Below are positions 1 to 10,370 of a DNA stretch of 64,000 nt, piece after piece (the first letter of the stretch is position 1; every line of letters begins with the position of its first letter). Both the position numbers and the translations under genes were made by a program. Location: positions 9,541,218 through 9,605,217 of the forward strand of contig LNAC01000032.1 in NCBI GenBank assembly GCA_002007465.1. Reading direction: 5' to 3'. The notes beneath the pieces are model-generated. The model was not told the origin of the DNA, ran no database searches, and worked only from the letters and a program-made list of their open reading frames with translations. Origin of the DNA: Ailurus styani. Lineage: Eukaryota > Chordata > Mammalia > Carnivora > Ailuridae.

Positions 1-157
1 ACCTGGGTGACTCAATGGGTTAAGCCTCTGCCTTCGGCTCAGGTCATGATCTCAGGGTTCTGGGATTGAGCCCCACATCAGCCTCCCCCTCTCCCCCTCC
101 TTCTCTCTGCCTGCTTGTGATCTCTTTCTGTCAAATAAACAAATAAAATCTTTAAAA
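1..157 (+). mobile_element. CAN-SINE (SINEC), cut by window edge
   Basis: The tRNA-related head is cut by the window start (begins at acctgggtgactcaatgg). The CT-rich middle and the tail caaataaacaaataaaatcttt are intact. The A-box-like part (gactcaatggg) is visible. Such SINEs are copied by RNA polymerase III and moved by L1 proteins. Confidence 0.93.
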
Positions 158-274
158 AAATAATAAAGATTATTATTTAGGTGATGAATGCTGAAATATT
201 TTGCATTTGCTAGGAGTAGCCTAAAACGTACACCACTCAGATCTTCACTTCATTGTTTTGCCTAAACGAGGCTT

Positions 275-535
275 TCTCCAAAAAGCTTCCTTACCCTTTC
301 TAAAGTAGATCCCTACCATCTTCCCAGCCTCTATCACTCTCTATCCCTTACCATCCTTAAGCTGTCTCTATAGCGCATGTCACTCTCTGACTTTTTGTTC
401 CATTTCTGTGTTTATTTTCTGCTTCTCTCCATAGGATATCATAATTAAGCAGACAATGGTCTAGTCCAACCTCTGTATTCCCAGTACCTGTAGCATAGTA
501 TATCCTCAGTATTTGCTATATGAAGTTAAATGTTT
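275..535 (+). mobile_element. L2 LINE 3' end fragment
   Basis: The pyrimidine-rich segment (agcttccttaccc through ctctatccctta) ends in a degraded form of the L2 3' terminus (cccagtacctgtagcatag, then cagtatttgctatatgaa). This matches the general L2 3' end. It is ancient and has no coding capacity. Confidence 0.6.
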
Positions 536-539
536 TCCA

Positions 540-1290
540 CAGAATAAATGTGGAAATAAATTCCACAACCTTAGCTTATTTTATTTAAATGATTTCCTCA
601 ACAACAGGTGGTTTACTTTAAAAGATAACACCCCATTTCCTCAAAACAGACTTATTTAGCCTTCACATGGTCTTGAAAAGAAGATGACTCTGAGGTTCAT
701 TACCTAAATCATACCACAACTTTTTGAAAAGTATTTTAATCATGAATTTAAAATTATACCTGAGGACAGTTTTCAAAGAAGGTAAGCTGGTTGACAGGAA
801 CTCAAGGTTTCTGATACCCTCCAAGCCTCATAATGGGTCTATACTGAGTTGTCACTGATTTCCTTTAATCTTTGCACTTGAGCTGGGAATTTTTAACTGA
901 CACAGACTAATGTCTAATGCTTCTGAAAGAATCTCACTGTCTCTCTCTAGTTTCTCCCACTGTTGCTCCAAGGAGCCCATGGGGTTCCCTGGTTGTTAGG
1001 ATACACTACACAGCTTAGCAACGCGGTAACATTCTTTAGGGAAATCTGAATTCCAGAACCTCTTCATCTGCCATTCTTCTCAGAGCTTCACTTACTCACA
1101 GCTTGACAAAACCACATGGCAGAAGTGGTTTTCTCAGTTTCAGATATAGCATAGTATTGAACGGAATGCAAGAGAAAGAGAAAGGAGAAAGAGAAAAGAG
1201 AGGGCAATTTCCTTCCTATTGATACTTCTCCCCATAATTCTGCTCGAAGAAACATAATGTGCAGATGTAATCAAATGTAATCAAACTTAG
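540..1290. other. unique-looking intergenic or intronic DNA
   Basis: I see no repeat family or long open frame. There is a purine-rich run (gagaaagagaaaggagaaag) near 1165-1205. The stretch precedes the minus-strand exon candidate at 1296-1392 and would lie just downstream of it on the minus strand. Confidence 0.4.
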
Positions 1291-1295
1291 CTCAC

Positions 1296-1392
1296 CCAAA
1301 ATGTATGAGGAGAAAGTGGGAGTGATTTTAAAGACATCCCAGTCAACCTGCTTGGTAGCCAGGATGTCCATGATGATGGCTTGTTCAAGAGT
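1296..1392 (-). other. exon candidate, unrecognised protein
   Basis: On the minus strand a strong acceptor (poly-T tract then caag) precedes a 97-nt block, followed by a donor-like GG|gtgagc. One frame is open throughout (32 codons plus one base) and reads like folded protein, beginning TLEQAIIMDIL and containing QVDWDVFKITP. A second frame is also open, so openness alone is weak evidence. No family is recognised. If real, the next exon lies left of the window. A chance splice-like pair is the main alternative. Confidence 0.35.
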
Positions 1393-1522
1393 CTTGAAAA
1401 AAAAATTAAAATGTTAATTAAAATTCGTAAAGAAACATTAAGTAATACACTTAAAGTCATAAATTTCCTGTGAAAAGTGAAGATGGAATCATATGTAGTA
1501 ATTCCATATATGCATGCATGTG

Positions 1523-1530
<8 letters not shown>

Positions 1531-1562
<32 letters not shown>
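1531..1562. repeat. (CA)n microsatellite
   Basis: An uninterrupted CA dinucleotide run of about 16 units follows imperfect CA/CATA repeats from 1522. It is probably length-polymorphic. Confidence 0.95.
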
Positions 1563-1565
<3 letters not shown>

Positions 1566-1679
1566 TGCTTCCAGCTATCAGGATTAGATATACTGGAACT
1601 TCCCTATATTTTTCTTTTCATACCATATATGATTTTTAATTTCTGAATTACAGTCTCTGAAATCAATGCAGATAATTTG

Positions 1680-1744
1680 TAAAGGACAAATACTAATTAA
1701 AACAATGCAATTTCTAAAGGACAAATACTAATTGAAACAATGCA
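1680..1744. repeat. short tandem duplication, 35-bp unit
   Basis: The segment starting taaaggacaaatactaatt at 1680 recurs at 1715 with one substitution (aattaaaa versus aattgaaa) over the 30 bases compared. It is a recent local duplication and no function is apparent. Confidence 0.85.
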
Positions 1745-1919
1745 GGGATAGAGCCTAATTTAGTCTGTTTTCTTGATTGGCCCCAACAATTAAAGGCTAT
1801 ATCCCATTCAGGACTTATGTCACACTATTTAACTATATTTTATGGAGGATTTAGAGGATTTTCTAACGTAATTTTGACATTCTGAGATTTTCTTTCTACA
1901 CTTTGTATCAGTTAGGCAT

Positions 1920-2510
1920 TTGCTTTACACAGCAAGTCACAGAGACTTATTTCTCCCTCATATGAGAGCATCCAATAATCCAGGGTTGGTATGGAAGCTC
2001 CATGGTGTCATTATGGACCTAGGCTTGTTCCATGTTTTTTGTTGTTTTTTTTTTTTTAAGATTTTATTTATTTATTTGTCAGAGAGAGAGGGAGAGAGCA
2101 CAAGCTGACAGAGTGTCAGGCAGAGGCAGATAGAGAAGCAGGCTCCCTGATGAGCAAGGAGCCCGATGTGGAACTTGATCCCAGAACCCTGGGATCATGA
2201 CCCGAGCTGAAGGCAGCCCTCAACCGACTGAGCCACCCAGGCATCCCGATTGTTCCACATTTTAATTCCATCTTCCTTAATATGTGGCTTCCCTCCTTGA
2301 AGTTAACTCTTACCCAAGATGGTTCCTAAAGTTCCAGTCACCCAAATGGCTGCTCTGTTTCCAGACATCAAGTGCACAGTTCAGACAGAAACAAATGGAA
2401 AGGGAAGTAAGTGCAGACAAGGACATGTGTTGGCTCTGTGCTTCCTCCATTAAGCCTTCTCATGAGTCCCAGACAATAATCTAGATGCACTGATCACTTC
2501 TAGCTGCAAG
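1920..2510. repeat. old interspersed repeat, class uncertain
   Basis: The segments flanking the SINE at 2039-2248 (cacagagacttatttctccctc, then tggcttccctcc and ccagtcacccaaatggctgc) resemble a widespread old mammalian interspersed repeat that I cannot assign by eye. The SINE insertion splits it. No coding evidence is seen. Confidence 0.35.
2039..2248 (-). mobile_element. CAN-SINE, minus orientation
   Basis: A poly-T start (the tail complement, ttaagattttatttattta) leads to the tRNA-derived head complement ending gagccacccaggcatccc. Flanking duplications ttgttccatgtttt (from 2025) and ttgttccacatttt (from 2250) differ by about two bases, marking a moderately old insertion. Confidence 0.95.
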
Positions 2511-3040
2511 GGGGAGATAAAAAACGTAGCTTCTTCACTGGGCACGTTGCCACTGATTTCTAAAATAGGGGCTCAGTTACTAACGAAAGAGGGAAATAAA
2601 TTATATTGGGTTGTAAACAGAAGTCTCTACCACAGATACTGACATTCATCCCTAACCCTGTGGAAGAAGTGTCTATGCACTCTGTGTAGCTGCACTTTTC
2701 ATTAGAGAGATGGGGGAGACATATCCCTGGCTATGGAACCACAAGTCTATTATATTCCCTTTATGAAGACCTATGGGACTTTTCTTGTCTCATTACTGGG
2801 AAAGATGATACAACTGGTTTGTTTGGGCACCGTTTGCAGTAATTCCATCAGAACCAAGTGACAAGGGGGTGCTCTGTTGCCCTGCTCAGGGCACACATGG
2901 ATCTCTGTTGCCTTGGTAACAGACTACCAGTCTAAGACACTCTATTATTTTCAGCAAAGACAGAAAATAGATGGAGAGATTTCTTGGAATATGTGCATGA
3001 ATTTTTGAATGGTGATTAGTAATTTTAAAAACACTGTCTG
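2510..3040. other. no recognised feature
   Basis: I see no repeat family, splice-flanked open frame or CpG cluster here. The sequence is ordinary A/T-leaning intron-like DNA. Confidence 0.4.
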
Positions 3041-3263
3041 GGGCACCTGGGTGGCTCAGTCGGTTAAGCATCCAACTCTTGATTTTGGCTCAGGTTATGG
3101 TCTCAGGTTATGGTCTCAGGGTCTTGGGATCAAGCCCCATATTGGGGTCTGTGCTCAGCACAGAATTGGCCCGTTTCCCTCCCTCAACTCCTCCCCCCAC
3201 TCATGATCTCGTTCTCTCTCAAATGAATAAATAAATAAAATCCTAAAACAAAACAAAACAAAA
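3041..3263 (+). mobile_element. CAN-SINE, older type
   Basis: The head ggggcacctgggtggctcag, the older-type internal motif atccaactcttgattttggc and the tail aaataaataaataaaatcc are present. The 13-base block aggttatggtctc is tandemly repeated inside (about 3090-3120). Flanks carry an approximate 10-bp duplication (acactgtctg / atactgtctg). Confidence 0.95.
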
Positions 3264-3330
3264 GATACTGTCTGTGGTCATCATAAGCAGGCTGAACCCA
3301 GGTGTTCGTTGTCCACAGATATTCTGAGTA

Positions 3331-3755
3331 TTGTATGGACCGAACTGTGTCTCCCTAAATTCATATGTTGAAGCCCTAACCCGCAACATGACTGTATTTG
3401 GAGATAGGAACTTTAAGGAGGTAATTAAGAATAAATGAGGTCATAAGGGTGAATCCAAATCTGATAGGACTGGTATCATTATAAGAAGAGGAAGAGACAC
3501 CAGAACTCTCCCTTTCTCTCCATGCACACATAGAAGAAAAGCCATGTGAGGATACAGCAAAGAGATGTCTGTCTACTAGCCGGAAAGAGAGGCTTTACCA
3601 AAAACCATCTTTTCCAGAACCTTGACCTTGGACTTCCAGCCTCCAGAATTGTGAAAAAACAACAACAACAACAACAACAAAACAAACTTCTGTTATTTAA
3701 GCCACCCTATCTGTGGTATTCTGTTATGGCAGCCTTAGCAGATGAATACAAGTGT
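3331..3755 (+). mobile_element. solo LTR, ERVL-MaLR type (MST/MLT1-like)
   Basis: The order of landmarks matches MaLR LTRs: gaactgtgtctccctaaattc, catatgttgaagccctaac, a 'gaggtcat' block, a transcript-start-like region (tataagaagagg), ggacttccagcctccagaa, ttctgttatttaagccac and a terminal tgttatggcagcc. It contains a short (CAA)n run near 3659-3681. No internal retroviral genes are present; this is an ancient solo LTR. Confidence 0.7.
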
Positions 3756-4164
3756 GAATATGCAGGACACTCTCTTAGGTCCGTTTTCTCCATAAATAAG
3801 CAGTGTAGCCACATCTTAGAGCTGTTAACTGCTTAGACCTATTCATCTTTATCTTCATTTTGCATTTTCTATAAAAATGCCACTGGTATCTGCTTAACAT
3901 ATAAGAAGGTAATGTAAATAATTTACGAAAGGCAGAAATGCTAACTTTAAATAATGTAAGAATAAAAGCTTATTTCATCTGGTGTCTTGCCCACCCTATA
4001 CTTTGTTCTGTCAATTTTGGAAACACATGATTCAGCCCTAAATTTTCAACAAGTATCTGCAATCACAGAAAACGGTACCTTGTGATCACCAGAGTGTAAC
4101 AAAAGTATTGATGTTAAGTGTAGTATAAAGAATTCCAAATTAGCCTCTACATTCCCTCCCGCCG

Positions 4165-4685
4165 GTGTATATACCTTGTATAATCCCCATCCCTTGATTG
4201 TAGGCACACCTGTGAATATGGTAGATGTCACTCTTGTGATTAGGTTACATTCTACGGCAAAGATGAAGAGATTTCACAGATATAATTAAAATCCCTCATC
4301 TAAATTTCTGTGAGTTCATCAAAAGGAGATTGTTTGGGGGTGGGCCCGACCTAATCTTTAAAGGAAGATTTAGGCTTTCCCTAAGATCAGACAAGCTTCC
4401 CTGCTAGTCTTCAAAAAGAAAGCTATCATGAGTTCTACAGCTGCAAGGAAATGAATCTGCCAACAACCCTGAGAGCCTGGGAAAGGACCCCAAGCTGTAG
4501 ATAAGACCCCAAACTCAGCTGGTACTTTGCAGCCTTAGGGAGACCCTGTTCTTAGGATGCAGCTGAAGTTAAGCCATGCCTACACTCCGGACACATGGAA
4601 ACTGTGAGGTAACAACTTTGTGTTGTTTTAAGTTGCTAAGTTTGTAGTCATTTACTAATACAAGAGTAATAGTCTACTTAATACA
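4165..4685 (+). mobile_element. solo LTR, MLT1-like (ERVL-MaLR)
   Basis: Landmarks are tgtataatccccatcccttga, gtcactcttgtgattaggtta, tctgccaacaaccctgag, an 'aaactgtgag' block and ttgtgttgttttaagttgc followed by gctaagtttgtagtcattt. These match the 3' half of MLT1-type LTRs. It is highly diverged with no coding region. Confidence 0.65.
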
Positions 4686-4689
4686 ATAA

Positions 4690-5890
4690 AATATTACTAT
4701 GAACACTATTCATAGTTGATACTCAAATATAAAAACAACATCTGTTTCATGTATCAGATTGCTATCTCTTCAAGTGAGGCAGGTTGTGAAGGTGGTTCAC
4801 AGGATTGGGTCATAAAATATATCCGTGTGTTCTTAGGGGTGTGTTATAGTTATGGACTGTGTGCATGTCCTGGGGTAGCAAGCCAAGCAGGCTAAAATTC
4901 AGCTGACCTGCCCTGACCCAGTGTACTGATGATCTTCAGCTATGTTCCTTCCAACTGGTTGGTATCCATGTTACATGAGTTGTCGAATATTTTGAATATC
5001 ATCTCTCATTAGAGGACGATCTCTATCTTCCCAATTTTGAGAGATGATTGTCTAAAATGGCCCAAACAAACCAGTTCCTTGAAGGGAGAAGTGGTTATTG
5101 CCTAAACTTGACATTTGAAATGCCTCAGGTGGGAGCTCGTCGGGAGAGCACGGATGGTAGAATGAGAAGACAGGGCATGAGTTAGGCCAGTGCAGCACTT
5201 CATGGGGTGTTCAGAGGTTCATGACCATCCCAAGACCCATGGCAAAGCCTGTCACAATGCCAGGACCTTTCAGTTTCAACACACTACTGATGCTATTAGT
5301 AATGCAAGCAGGAGGCTGGGCGTTCTTAAGACCCGTCTGATAGAAAAGAACCTTAGCAGGAAGCCCAGCTCAGCCCACGGAATTAAACTCTTGAGAGAGT
5401 GAGAGGTGACTGTCTAAAGAGGGGTTAAGTAGAAGCCTTTTCTTTTGACTGTTTTTGCCAAGACCTGTGTGTGAATGCAAGCAAATGTGAGTGTGCGTGT
5501 GTGTGCACACACGTGCACATGTAGGGGACGTGCGGGGACAGGAGCAGGTGTCCACCATGATTGTTTTGCTCTTGTGACCCGCACGTATTTTGTGTGTGCT
5601 AGTTCACCCTCAAGGACATTTTGAAAACAAGTCATTTTTATTGGGGAATGTCACTGGGCAGAATGTGAGTGTGATGAGAAAGAGTTTTACAGAGAGAGAC
5701 GATGGAAAGAAGTCAGACTTCTGTTTCCTTCTCAGTATCAGTCATGCTCATTGCTGTGTCTCCCTCACTCTCAGCTTTTATTCTCACTGTAGCTGAGGCC
5801 ACTGTTTTGTGGCATTTTGGTTTTGCTCTTACTTTTCAGCTAACAGTGTTTTTATTTTAATAAATGTCTCACTCCACAAGCTGCATATCA
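4690..5890. other. unique-looking DNA with GT/CA-rich patch
   Basis: There is a short GT-rich stretch (gtgtgcgtgtgtgtgcacac) near 5492-5515. Open frames around 5190-5640 are short, lack splice context and read as low-complexity. I find no gene evidence. Confidence 0.35.
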
Positions 5891-6096
5891 TTCACTCTTT
5901 TCAGAATCTTCTCTGAAATGGAGAGAAGTGATATGCCTGATAAAGAATTTAAAGTAATGGTCATAAAGATGCTCACTGGACTTGAAAAAGAGTGGAGGAC
6001 TTCAGTGAGAATTTCAACAAAGAGATAGAAAACATAAAAAAGAATCAATCAGGCATGAAGAACTCAATAACTGAAATTAAAAATATATTAGAGGGA

Positions 6097-6245
6097 GGGG
6101 CACCTGGCTAGTGCAGTCGGTTAAGTGTCCGACTCTTGGTTTTGGCTCAGGTTATGATCTTGGGGTTGCGAGATTGTACCCTGTGCCAGACTCCAGGCTC
6201 TGTGCTTGGTGCAGAATCTTCTTGAGTTTCTCTCTCCCTCCCCCT

Positions 6246-6286
<41 letters not shown>

Positions 6287-6303
6287 ATAATAAATAAATC
6301 ATT
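6097..6303 (+). mobile_element. CAN-SINE nested in L1
   Basis: The head ggggcacctggctagtgcag and an older-type body lead to a long CT microsatellite (about 6245-6284) replacing the usual CT-rich middle, then aataataaataaatc. Flanking duplications aaaatatattagaggga and aaaatacactagagaga (17 bp, two to three mismatches) date it after the L1. Confidence 0.93.
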
Positions 6304-6441
6304 TTTAAAAATACACTAGAGAGAATAAGTAGTAGACTAAAGGAAGCAGAATGGATTAGTGACCTGGAGGACAGACTAATGGATAGCACCCAACACAGGA
6401 GCACCCAAATACATAAAACAGCTAATAACAAACACAAAGGA

Positions 6442-6650
6442 GGGGCACCTGGGTGACTCAGTTTGTTGAGCATCTGACTGTTGGTTTCTCCTTAGGTCAT
6501 GATCTCAGGGTTGTAAAATTAAGCCCTGCATCCAACTCTATGCTCAGCAGGGAGTCTGTGTGGAATTCTTCCTCCCTCTGTCCCTCACCCTGCTTGTGCC
6601 CTCTCTCTCTCTCTTAAGTAATTAATTAATTAAAATAATTTTTTAAAAAA
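6442..6650 (+). mobile_element. CAN-SINE nested in L1
   Basis: The head ggggcacctgggtgactcag and body end in aattaattaattaaaataat. The approximate flanking duplication is acaaagga. It lies in the same L1 as the SINE at 6097, about 140 bp further on. Confidence 0.93.
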
Positions 6651-8326
6651 CAAAGGAAATAAACAATAGTAATACAATAACCGTAGAGGACTTTAACACC
6701 CAACTTACATCAATATATAGATCAGCCAAACGGAAAATCAATAAGGAAAGCGTGGCTGTGAATGACACATTGGACCAGACGGATTTAACAGATATATTCA
6801 GAAAATACCATCCTAAAACAACAGAATACACATTATTTTCAAGTGCACATGGAACATTCTCCAGATTAAATCACATGTTAGGCCACAAAACAAGTCTCAA
6901 CATATTCAAAAAGCCTGAAGTCATGCTATGCATCTTTTCCAGCCACAACACTATAAAACTAGAAATCAACCACAAGAAAGAAAGAGCACAAATATATGGA
7001 GGTTAAATAACATGCCACTAAACAATGAATGGGTCAACCAAAAAGTCAAAGAGGAAATAAAAAATACATGGAGACAAATGAAAATGAAAACCTAAGAGTC
7101 CAAAATGGGATGCAGCAAAGGCTGTTCCAAGAGGGAAATTTATTATAGTAACACATGCCTACTTCTAGAAACAAGAAAAATTTCAAATAAACAACCTGAC
7201 CTTACACTTAAGGGAGCTAGAAAAAGAACAAACAAACCCCAAAACCAGTAGAAGGAAGGAAATAATAAAGATTAGAGAAGAAATAAATGAAATAGAAACT
7301 AAAAACAAAACAAAACAATAGAACAGATCAATGAAACCAGGAGCTGTTTCCTTCATAAGATCAATGAAATTGATAAAACTTTAGAAAGACTCATAAAAGG
7401 GAGGGGGGACTCAAAATAAACAAAATCAGAAATGAAAGATGACAAATGACAACTGCCATCACAGAAATACAAAGGATTATAACAGAATTTTATTAAATAT
7501 TATATGCCAACAAATTAGACAATCTAAAAGAAATGGATGAATTCCCAGAAACATATAAACTACCAAAACCAAATCAGGAAGAAAAAGAAAATTTGAACAG
7601 ACTGATTGCTAGCAATGAATTGAATCAGTAATCAAAAATTTTCCAACAAGCAATAATCTAGGCTCAGATGGCTTCACAAGTGAATTCTACCAAGTGTTTA
7701 AAGAAGAGTTAATACCTACTCTTCTCAAACTCTTCCAAAAAGTATAAGAGGAAGGAAAACCAAACTAGATGTATCAAAATCCCAGATTTCAAGATATACT
7801 ACAAAGCTGTAGTAATTAAAACAGTATGGGACTGGTACAAAAACTGACACATAGGTCAACAGAACAGACTAGAAAACCCAGAAAGCAATCCATGATTAGT
7901 CTCTGATGAAGGAAGAAAGAATATCCAATGAGAAAAAGACATCTCAAACAGATGATATAGGGAAAATCGGATGGCAAGATACAAAAGAATGAAACTGGAC
8001 CACTTTCTTACACCATACACAAAAATAAACTCAAATGGATTAAGAACCTAAATGTGACACCTGAAACCATGAAAATCCTAGACAGCACAGGCAGTAATTT
8101 TTCTAACACTGGCCATAGCAACATTTTTCTAGATATGTTTCCTGAGGCATGGGAAATGAAAGCAAAAATAAACTATTGGGACTCCATCAAGATAAAAAGA
8201 TTCTGCACAGCAAAAAACACAATCAACAAAACTAAAGGACAACCTACTGAATGGGAGAAGATATTTGCAAGTGACATATCTGATAAAGGGTTAGTATCCA
8301 AAATATATAAAGAACTTATACAACTC

Positions 8327-8328
<2 letters not shown>

Positions 8329-8371
<43 letters not shown>
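8329..8371. repeat. (CA)n microsatellite inside L1
   Basis: A perfect CA run of about 21 units lies where homologous L1 copies read actcaacatccaaaaacc (27283) or actcaatactaaaaaaac (35258). It therefore expanded within the L1 after insertion. Confidence 0.95.
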
Positions 8372-8373
<2 letters not shown>

Positions 8374-8860
8374 CAAATAATACAATTTAAAAATGGGCTG
8401 AAGACCTGAATAGACATTTCTCCAAAGAGGACATACAGGTGACCAACAGACACATGCAAAGATGCTCAACATGGCTCACCATCAGGGAAATTCGACTCCA
8501 AAACCACAATGAGATATCACCTCACACCTGTCAGAATGGCTAATATCCATAACACAAGAAACAAGTATTGGTGAGGATGCAGAGAAAAAAGAACTCTTGT
8601 ACACTGCTGGTGGGAATGTAAACTGGTACAGCCACTCTGGAAAACAGTATGGAGGTTCCTCAAAAAATTAAAAATAGAATACCAAATGATCCAGTAATTC
8701 TACTACTGGGGATTTACCTAAGGAATACAAAAACACTAATTCCAAAAGATATGTGCACCCCTATGTTTATTGCAGCATTATTAACAATAGCTAAATTACG
8801 GAAGCAGCCCAATGTTCATTGATACATAAATAGAAAAAGAATTGGTATATATACCATAAA

Positions 8861-8884
8861 CACACACACACACACACACACACA
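8861..8884. repeat. (CA)n microsatellite inside L1 3' region
   Basis: A run of 12 CA units lies between two copies of the motif atatggtatat/ggtatatatacc. The matching L1 position at 35742-35753 also carries a short CA run. Confidence 0.93.
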
Positions 8885-9459
8885 TATGGTATATAGTGCA
8901 ACAACATGGATAATCATGGTATAATTGTAAGTGATATAAGCCAGAGAAAGTCAAAGACCATATGATTTCACCATATATGGAATTTAAGAAACAAAACAAA
9001 TGAAGAAAGAAAAAAAAGAGACCAACAAATTCTTAACTATAGAGAACAAACAGGTGGTTACCAGAGGGGAGATGGGTGCAGGGACCAGTGAAATAGGTGA
9101 AGGGGATTAAGAAGACCCTTATCACGGTGAGCACTGTGTAATGTGTAGACTTGTTGAATCACTATATTGTATATCTGAAACTAATACAACACTGTATGCT
9201 AACCATAGAGGAGTTAATTTTTTTTCATTTGTCCATCAAATATTAACTGTCCTAAATGCAATGTGGTATCTTACAGTGTTGGATCCTTGAGCACAATAAA
9301 AAGGCCTAGAATGCATCGTCTTTGGGGATTACTCCACTCTTGGTTTTTCCTTCCTATGTTTAACTGTCTTCTGGATATGTCCACTTAGATGTCTCACAGG
9401 CACCAGAAAAGATGGTTCCTACTCAGCCAAATAATAACAGCATAGTAACAGCATGTATA

Positions 9460-9900
9460 AAATGCTTGTTTTCAAATCAGAGTCAGTGTTGTATTGAGTC
9501 CTTTATATGGATTATCTCACTTAATTTTTACAACTCTTTGAAGTAGATAATATTCTTATTAGACATTGTTATTCTCTTTTATATAGGATGTAAACTGAGC
9601 CCGAGGTTAAATAATGTTCTCAAGATCATGTGGTCGGGCGCCTGGGTGGCTCAGTGGGTTAAAGCCTCTGCTTTCGGCTCAGGTCATGATCTCAGGGTCC
9701 TGGGATTGAGGCCCACATCGGGCTCCCTGCTCAGTGGGGAGCCTGCTTCCCCTTCTCTCTCTCTGCCTGCCTCTCTGCCTCCTTGTGATCTCTCTCCCTC
9801 TGTGAAATAAATAAATAAAATCTTTAAAAAAAAAAAAAAAAAGATCATGTGGTCACGGGTTGGGGTCTAATCCAAGTCTGTTTGAGACAAGATCTGTGTG
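9460..9900 (-). mobile_element. MIR element split by a young SINE
   Basis: Landmarks tttatatggattatctcact, gaagtagataatattc, then after the SINE gggttggggtctaatccaag match a minus-strand MIR. The CAN-SINE at 9636-9840 interrupts it. Confidence 0.65.
9636..9840 (+). mobile_element. young CAN-SINE, perfect TSD
   Basis: This is a full-length copy with head gggcgcctgggtggctcag and tail tgtgaaataaataaataaaa plus about 18 A. A perfect 14-bp target-site duplication (aagatcatgtggtc) lies at 9622-9635 and 9841-9854. It belongs to the tail sub-lineage with ccttgtgatctctctccctc. Confidence 0.97.
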
Positions 9901-10029
9901 TAACCACACCTGCTGGCCTAACACAGTTAATGATTACCTCTAAAGCTATTTAAAGCCCCTGCACTATGATTAACTGGGAAATGTGATACAGGCATTTAGA
10001 AATGCATTCTAGCTTTCTAATTCTGTTCT

Positions 10030-10290
10030 TGACTTACTTCCCTTAGCATAATCCCCTCTAGTTCTACCCATGTTGAAGCAAATTGTGAGTATTCATCCTT
10101 TCCGGTGTCTGTGTAATATTCCATTGTATATATAAATCATATCTTGATTCCATTCATCTGTCGAAGGGCATCTCGGCTTCTTCCACAGTTGGCTATTGTG
10201 GACATTGCTGCTATGAACATTGGGGTACATGTGTCCCTTCTTTTCACTACATCTGTTATCTTTGGGGTAAATACCTAGCAGTGCAACTGC
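10030..10290 (-). mobile_element. L1 3' region fragment, minus strand
   Basis: Matches the minus-strand L1 at 57290-57530: cattcatctgtcgaagggca, ctatgaacattggggtacat and gtaaatacctagcagtgca. It lacks a poly-T tail. Confidence 0.85.
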
Positions 10291-10302
10291 TGAGACACAG
10301 TA

Positions 10303-10370
10303 ATTTCTTTCAAGACACAGCTCCAAAGGCAAGGGAAACAAAAGTGAAAATGAACTTTTGGGACTTCGTA
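10303..10370 (+). mobile_element. L1 ORF2 fragment, inverted relative to its neighbour
   Basis: The block tttcaagacacagctccaaa through aacttttgggacttc is the reverse complement of 58010-58070 in the minus-strand L1. It is therefore plus-oriented, directly after a minus-oriented L1 fragment. This is the layout left by L1 5' inversion (twin priming). Confidence 0.8.

Larger units (their letters stand above)
5890..9225 (+). mobile_element. decayed LINE-1, plus strand, internally deleted
   Basis: An ORF1-like coiled-coil region (5900-6390) is followed by the ORF2 endonuclease region (about 6660-7000), then a jump near 7745 to the ORF2 C-terminal region and 3' UTR, ending near 9225. Stops and frameshifts are abundant. 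Homology to the other L1 copies is obvious (aacctaaatgtgacacctgaa; aaaacagtatggaggttcc; gaatggctaa). Two SINEs and two CA microsatellites lie inside. It is immobile. Confidence 0.85.

Noticed and set aside
3546..3836. 96-codon plus-strand frame with a poly-Gln run
   Set aside because: The glutamines come from a CAA simple repeat inside a MaLR-type LTR; no coding support.
8054..8472. 108- and 99-codon frames around 8.1-8.5 kb
   Set aside because: They are L1 ORF2 relics extended through a CA microsatellite (His/Thr or Val/Cys runs).
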